Of a stretch of 7,023 nucleotides of DNA, positions 5,465 to 7,023 are shown in pieces; position 1 is the stretch's first letter; each line of letters opens with the position of its first letter. This DNA comes from Deinococcus aerolatus (GTDB taxonomy: Bacteria; Deinococcota; Deinococci; Deinococcales; Deinococcaceae). The notes below the pieces were generated by a model. It saw only the letters and a list, made by a program, of their open reading frames with translations, was not told the DNA's origin and did not search any database. The stretch covers positions 1 to 7,023 of the forward strand of contig NZ_BMOL01000042.1 of NCBI RefSeq assembly GCF_014647055.1, given 5' to 3'. A program made the translations under genes and the position numbers.

Positions 5465-6598
5465 TTAAATCCTTTTTAGTAAGAATAAGAACTCAGTGAC
5501 GTGTATATTCCTATCTTTTAAGTTTCTACTACCCCTGAATGTATTATAGGGCATCTCTAGTGCCGTAACACTGCCATGTTTCTGAAGTTCTTCAATAAAA
5601 CTATCGTATTTAATAAAGCCTTCGGAATTATATGAAATTAACACATACTTTGCCCTGCAACGATCTACTAGATCGAATAAAGCGGATTCAGCTTCTTTTC
5701 TCTGATTGTAACGTGAGCGATTCCAGTCTATTGGTATACCTGATACTCTACTAATTTCATCTGGTTGTTGGTAAGAACAGAGCAAATTAAGCATAAAGTA
5801 GTTCGATCCGTAAGGATGCTGATTATAAGGAGGATCCAGATATGCGATATCAACTTCATCAATGTCATCAACTATAACATTGACATCTTTCTGATAGACA
5901 GTAAATTCACTTTCAAATCTTGATAGGATGGGTGATGTGATCTTTATCTCCCCTTTTATTCTAGTCAAAGCATTTTTCGCATCGCCGCCATACTGCCCTA
6001 TGCCATTCTTAGATTTGTAAAATCCTTTGAACACCCCCGAAGTGTTGGTATGTATAGACGCTCCTGCCATCAGTGGGGCTAAAAAGAAATGCTGAATATC
6101 TTTGGGTAATTCGTTGATGACTCGACAAGCAGTATCAAGATACATTGCATTGCGACGAGTATAGAATACTCTATCATCCTCGGTAATTTGAGACTCATCT
6201 TTTGGGGCATACAACTTTGTTATAAAACCAGATTCTAAATTATCTTGTATCTGATAATCTAATTTACCGGCTAAATCACTTAGATAATCAATATCAACAT
6301 CGCTAATATTAGTTAAGTAGCAAGAATTGGTTACATAGCTATACATTTCTAAATCATTGGAGATAATATGGCTAGAAAATTGCTTTGCATAACGCGAGAC
6401 TATTCCGCTCCCTGAAAATAAATCTAGAAATCTAATCTTATCCTTGTTTAATTCCTGCCTGACCTGATTAATTCCCTTACCAATAAATGGAAGGAGAGAA
6501 CGTTTATTGCCAATATACGTGATGATTTGTCTTTCTAAGAATCGTGGATCCTCTTCTATCTCCATGCTGAACAGAGATGGCTGAGTGATAGTAGTCAT
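5465..6598 (-). CDS. Type II DNA adenine-N6 methyltransferase, D12 class, 377 aa
   Basis: It methylates adenine in the recognition site so that the partner nuclease cannot cut. Motifs come in the alpha/D12 order: YIGNKRSLLPFI (28-39, motif X), FLDLFSGSG (57-65, AdoMet-binding motif I), a target-recognition region in the middle (about 100-240), catalytic DPPYNQHPYGSNYF (255-268, motif IV) and ISYNSEGFI (321-329). It starts at ATG 6598 with AGAGG (6609-6605) 6 nt upstream. It is the first gene of the operon, so it can protect DNA before the nuclease builds up; the nuclease gene follows after 1 nt. No controller (C) gene is present. It is AT-rich and likely acquired together with the nuclease. 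The EcoRI methyltransferase belongs to a different class, so this pairing is not the EcoRI one. Confidence 0.92.
   Translation of the reverse strand: MTTITQPSLFSMEIEEDPRFLERQIITYIGNKRSLLPFIGKGINQVRQELNKDKIRFLDLFSGSGIVSRYAKQFSSHIISNDLEMYSYVTNSCYLTNISDVDIDYLSDLAGKLDYQIQDNLESGFITKLYAPKDESQITEDDRVFYTRRNAMYLDTACRVINELPKDIQHFFLAPLMAGASIHTNTSGVFKGFYKSKNGIGQYGGDAKNALTRIKGEIKITSPILSRFESEFTVYQKDVNVIVDDIDEVDIAYLDPPYNQHPYGSNYFMLNLLCSYQQPDEISRVSGIPIDWNRSRYNQRKEAESALFDLVDRCRAKYVLISYNSEGFIKYDSFIEELQKHGSVTALEMPYNTFRGSRNLKDRNIHVTEFLFLLKRI
5470..5474 (-). promoter_or_regulatory. Ribosome binding site of the endonuclease inside the methyltransferase gene
   Basis: On the minus strand AAGGA lies in the last sense codons of the methyltransferase (Lys-Arg-Ile) and ends 6 nt before the endonuclease ATG at 5463. 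Ribosomes ending on the methyltransferase can start the endonuclease, which ties the two dosages together. Confidence 0.6.
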
Positions 6599-6604
6599 GT
6601 TTAG

Positions 6605-6609
6605 CCTCT
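6605..6609 (-). promoter_or_regulatory. Ribosome binding site of the methyltransferase
   Basis: AGAGG on the minus strand ends 6 nt before ATG 6598 and decides this start. Confidence 0.55.
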
Positions 6610-6684
6610 ATTGCTTCATACTGAATACGAAAGGTCCGGTTGCGAAATTGATTTGATAGAATAAATACTCATTCAGCGATCAAT

Positions 6685-6690
6685 ATTATA
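6685..6690 (-). promoter_or_regulatory. Candidate -10 box for the restriction-modification operon
   Basis: TATAAT is read on the minus strand about 87 nt before the methyltransferase ATG. The -35 region is poor, so this is tentative. A minus-strand TTGATC at 6683-6678 is an alternative -35 for a promoter closer to the gene, but its -10 (TTCTAT or TCTATC) is weak. Confidence 0.3.
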
Positions 6691-6711
6691 GTTATTTCGA
6701 GTATAATGTAG

Positions 6712-6717
6712 TTTTTA
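6712..6717 (+). promoter_or_regulatory. Candidate -10 box facing rep
   Basis: TATAAT on the plus strand is divergent from the operon box at 6685-6690. A transcript from here would run across the join at 6890/1 into rep with a leader of about 250 nt containing the hairpins at 6768-6794 and 34-51. No good -35 is seen. Confidence 0.3.
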
Positions 6718-6729
6718 GGGATTTCCGGT

Positions 6730-6739
6730 TGATGCATCA
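6730..6739. promoter_or_regulatory. Perfect 10-bp palindrome
   Basis: TGATGCATCA lies between the divergent -10 candidates and the rep leader. It could be a binding site for a dimeric regulator. Confidence 0.3.
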
Positions 6740-6767
6740 GACATGAGTAATAGATGGTGGTCACATG

Positions 6768-6794
6768 GTCTGTCGATGATAAGCATCGTCAGAC
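6768..6794 (+). other. Interrupted hairpin in the rep upstream region
   Basis: GTCTG-T-CGATG pairs with CATCG-T-CAGAC around loop ATAAG: ten pairs with one T-T mismatch. Its left arm shares TCTGTCGATGATA (6769-6781) exactly with 2775-2787, which overlaps one copy of the dispersed motif. The next bases carry AGCGTC twice (6801-6806 and 6813-6818). This may be part of the origin or of Rep control. Confidence 0.4.
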
Positions 6795-6890
6795 AAATAT
6801 AGCGTCTGAGACAGCGTCAGCCCTTCGCCGGAGCTTCTACTCTGATTCGCAAGTCACCCCTGGCCCTAGAACCTGATAATTTTAAGGCAC

Positions 6891-7023
6891 AAAAAAAGAC
6901 CGCTCAGGCGCGAAGACCTAAACGGACAGTGGGGACTGTTCTCTAAGGGTACACGCCTGGGTGGGAAGGCGTAAAGGTGTCTAACACATTCCCCCATCAT
7001 CCATCCGTTACCATTACTCGCCC
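6891..7023. repeat. Terminal direct repeat (circular overlap), copy 2
   Basis: This is identical to 1-133 over its full length. It contains the start of rep again (GTG at 6977), which runs off the window end. Read as an assembly overlap, position 6890 joins position 1. Confidence 0.93.

Larger units (their letters stand above)
6599..6890. other. Intergenic region upstream of rep and of the restriction operon
   Basis: With 1-86 on the circle this makes about 380 bp without a gene. It holds divergent -10 candidates, the TGATGCATCA palindrome, the interrupted hairpin and a double AGCGTC. A 19-codon frame from ATG 6743 exists but has no clear ribosome binding site. Lying directly before rep, it is one of two candidate origin locations; the other is 2208-2893. 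Confidence 0.4.

Noticed and set aside
4955..5479. Two plus-strand frames opposite the endonuclease gene
   Set aside because: They are antisense to a gene with clear EcoRI-family motifs.
6743..6802. 19-codon leader peptide before rep
   Set aside because: There is no ribosome binding site and the frame coincides with a hairpin; a short open frame is expected by chance.

Overview
The window is one complete small circular plasmid of 6,890 bp, opened within the leader of its replication gene. Bases 6891-7023 repeat bases 1-133 exactly, as expected of a circular contig with overlapping ends. I infer a Deinococcus-like host. The Rep-like protein resembles small deinococcal plasmid replication proteins, and two genes have a TANNNT -10 box only 6-7 nt before the start codon with no ribosome binding site, the leaderless arrangement common in that group. 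This is recognition by eye, not a search.

Layout on the circle. (1) 6600-6890 joined to 1-86 is a leader region with hairpins and a perfect palindrome. (2) 87-977 (+) is the probable replication initiator. (3) 1052-1519 (+) is an AT-rich small locus, split by an in-frame TGA, encoding a small protein with a C-terminal membrane segment and followed by a terminator. (4) 1640-2040 is a GC-rich non-coding island with a possible gene remnant and three hairpins of identical shape but different sequence. (5) 2050-2921 is AT-rich and non-coding, carrying dispersed direct and inverted copies of an 11-13 bp motif and a 17-bp tandem repeat. (6) 2922-3500 is non-coding but very rich in perfect hairpins and looks like domains I-III of a group II intron with the rest missing. 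(7) 3503-3991 (-) encodes a small exported protein of unknown function. (8) 4176-4670 (+) encodes a ribbon-helix-helix DNA-binding protein. The divergent intergenic region between (7) and (8) holds two related inverted repeats. (9) 4720-6598 (-) is a type II restriction-modification operon: a D12-class adenine methyltransferase followed, 1 nt after its stop, by an EcoRI-family endonuclease.

The plasmid appears to replicate through the Rep-like protein, may use the ribbon-helix-helix protein for copy control or partition, and is probably kept in the host by the restriction-modification operon, which kills or restricts cells that lose it. Composition is mosaic: rep and the ribbon-helix-helix gene are GC-rich, while the restriction operon, the small 1.1-1.5 kb locus and the repeat region are AT-rich, which suggests separate acquisitions. 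The most unusual parts are the pairing of an EcoRI-like nuclease with a D12-type methyltransferase, the intron-like RNA without a catalytic 3' half, and the three-hairpin array.
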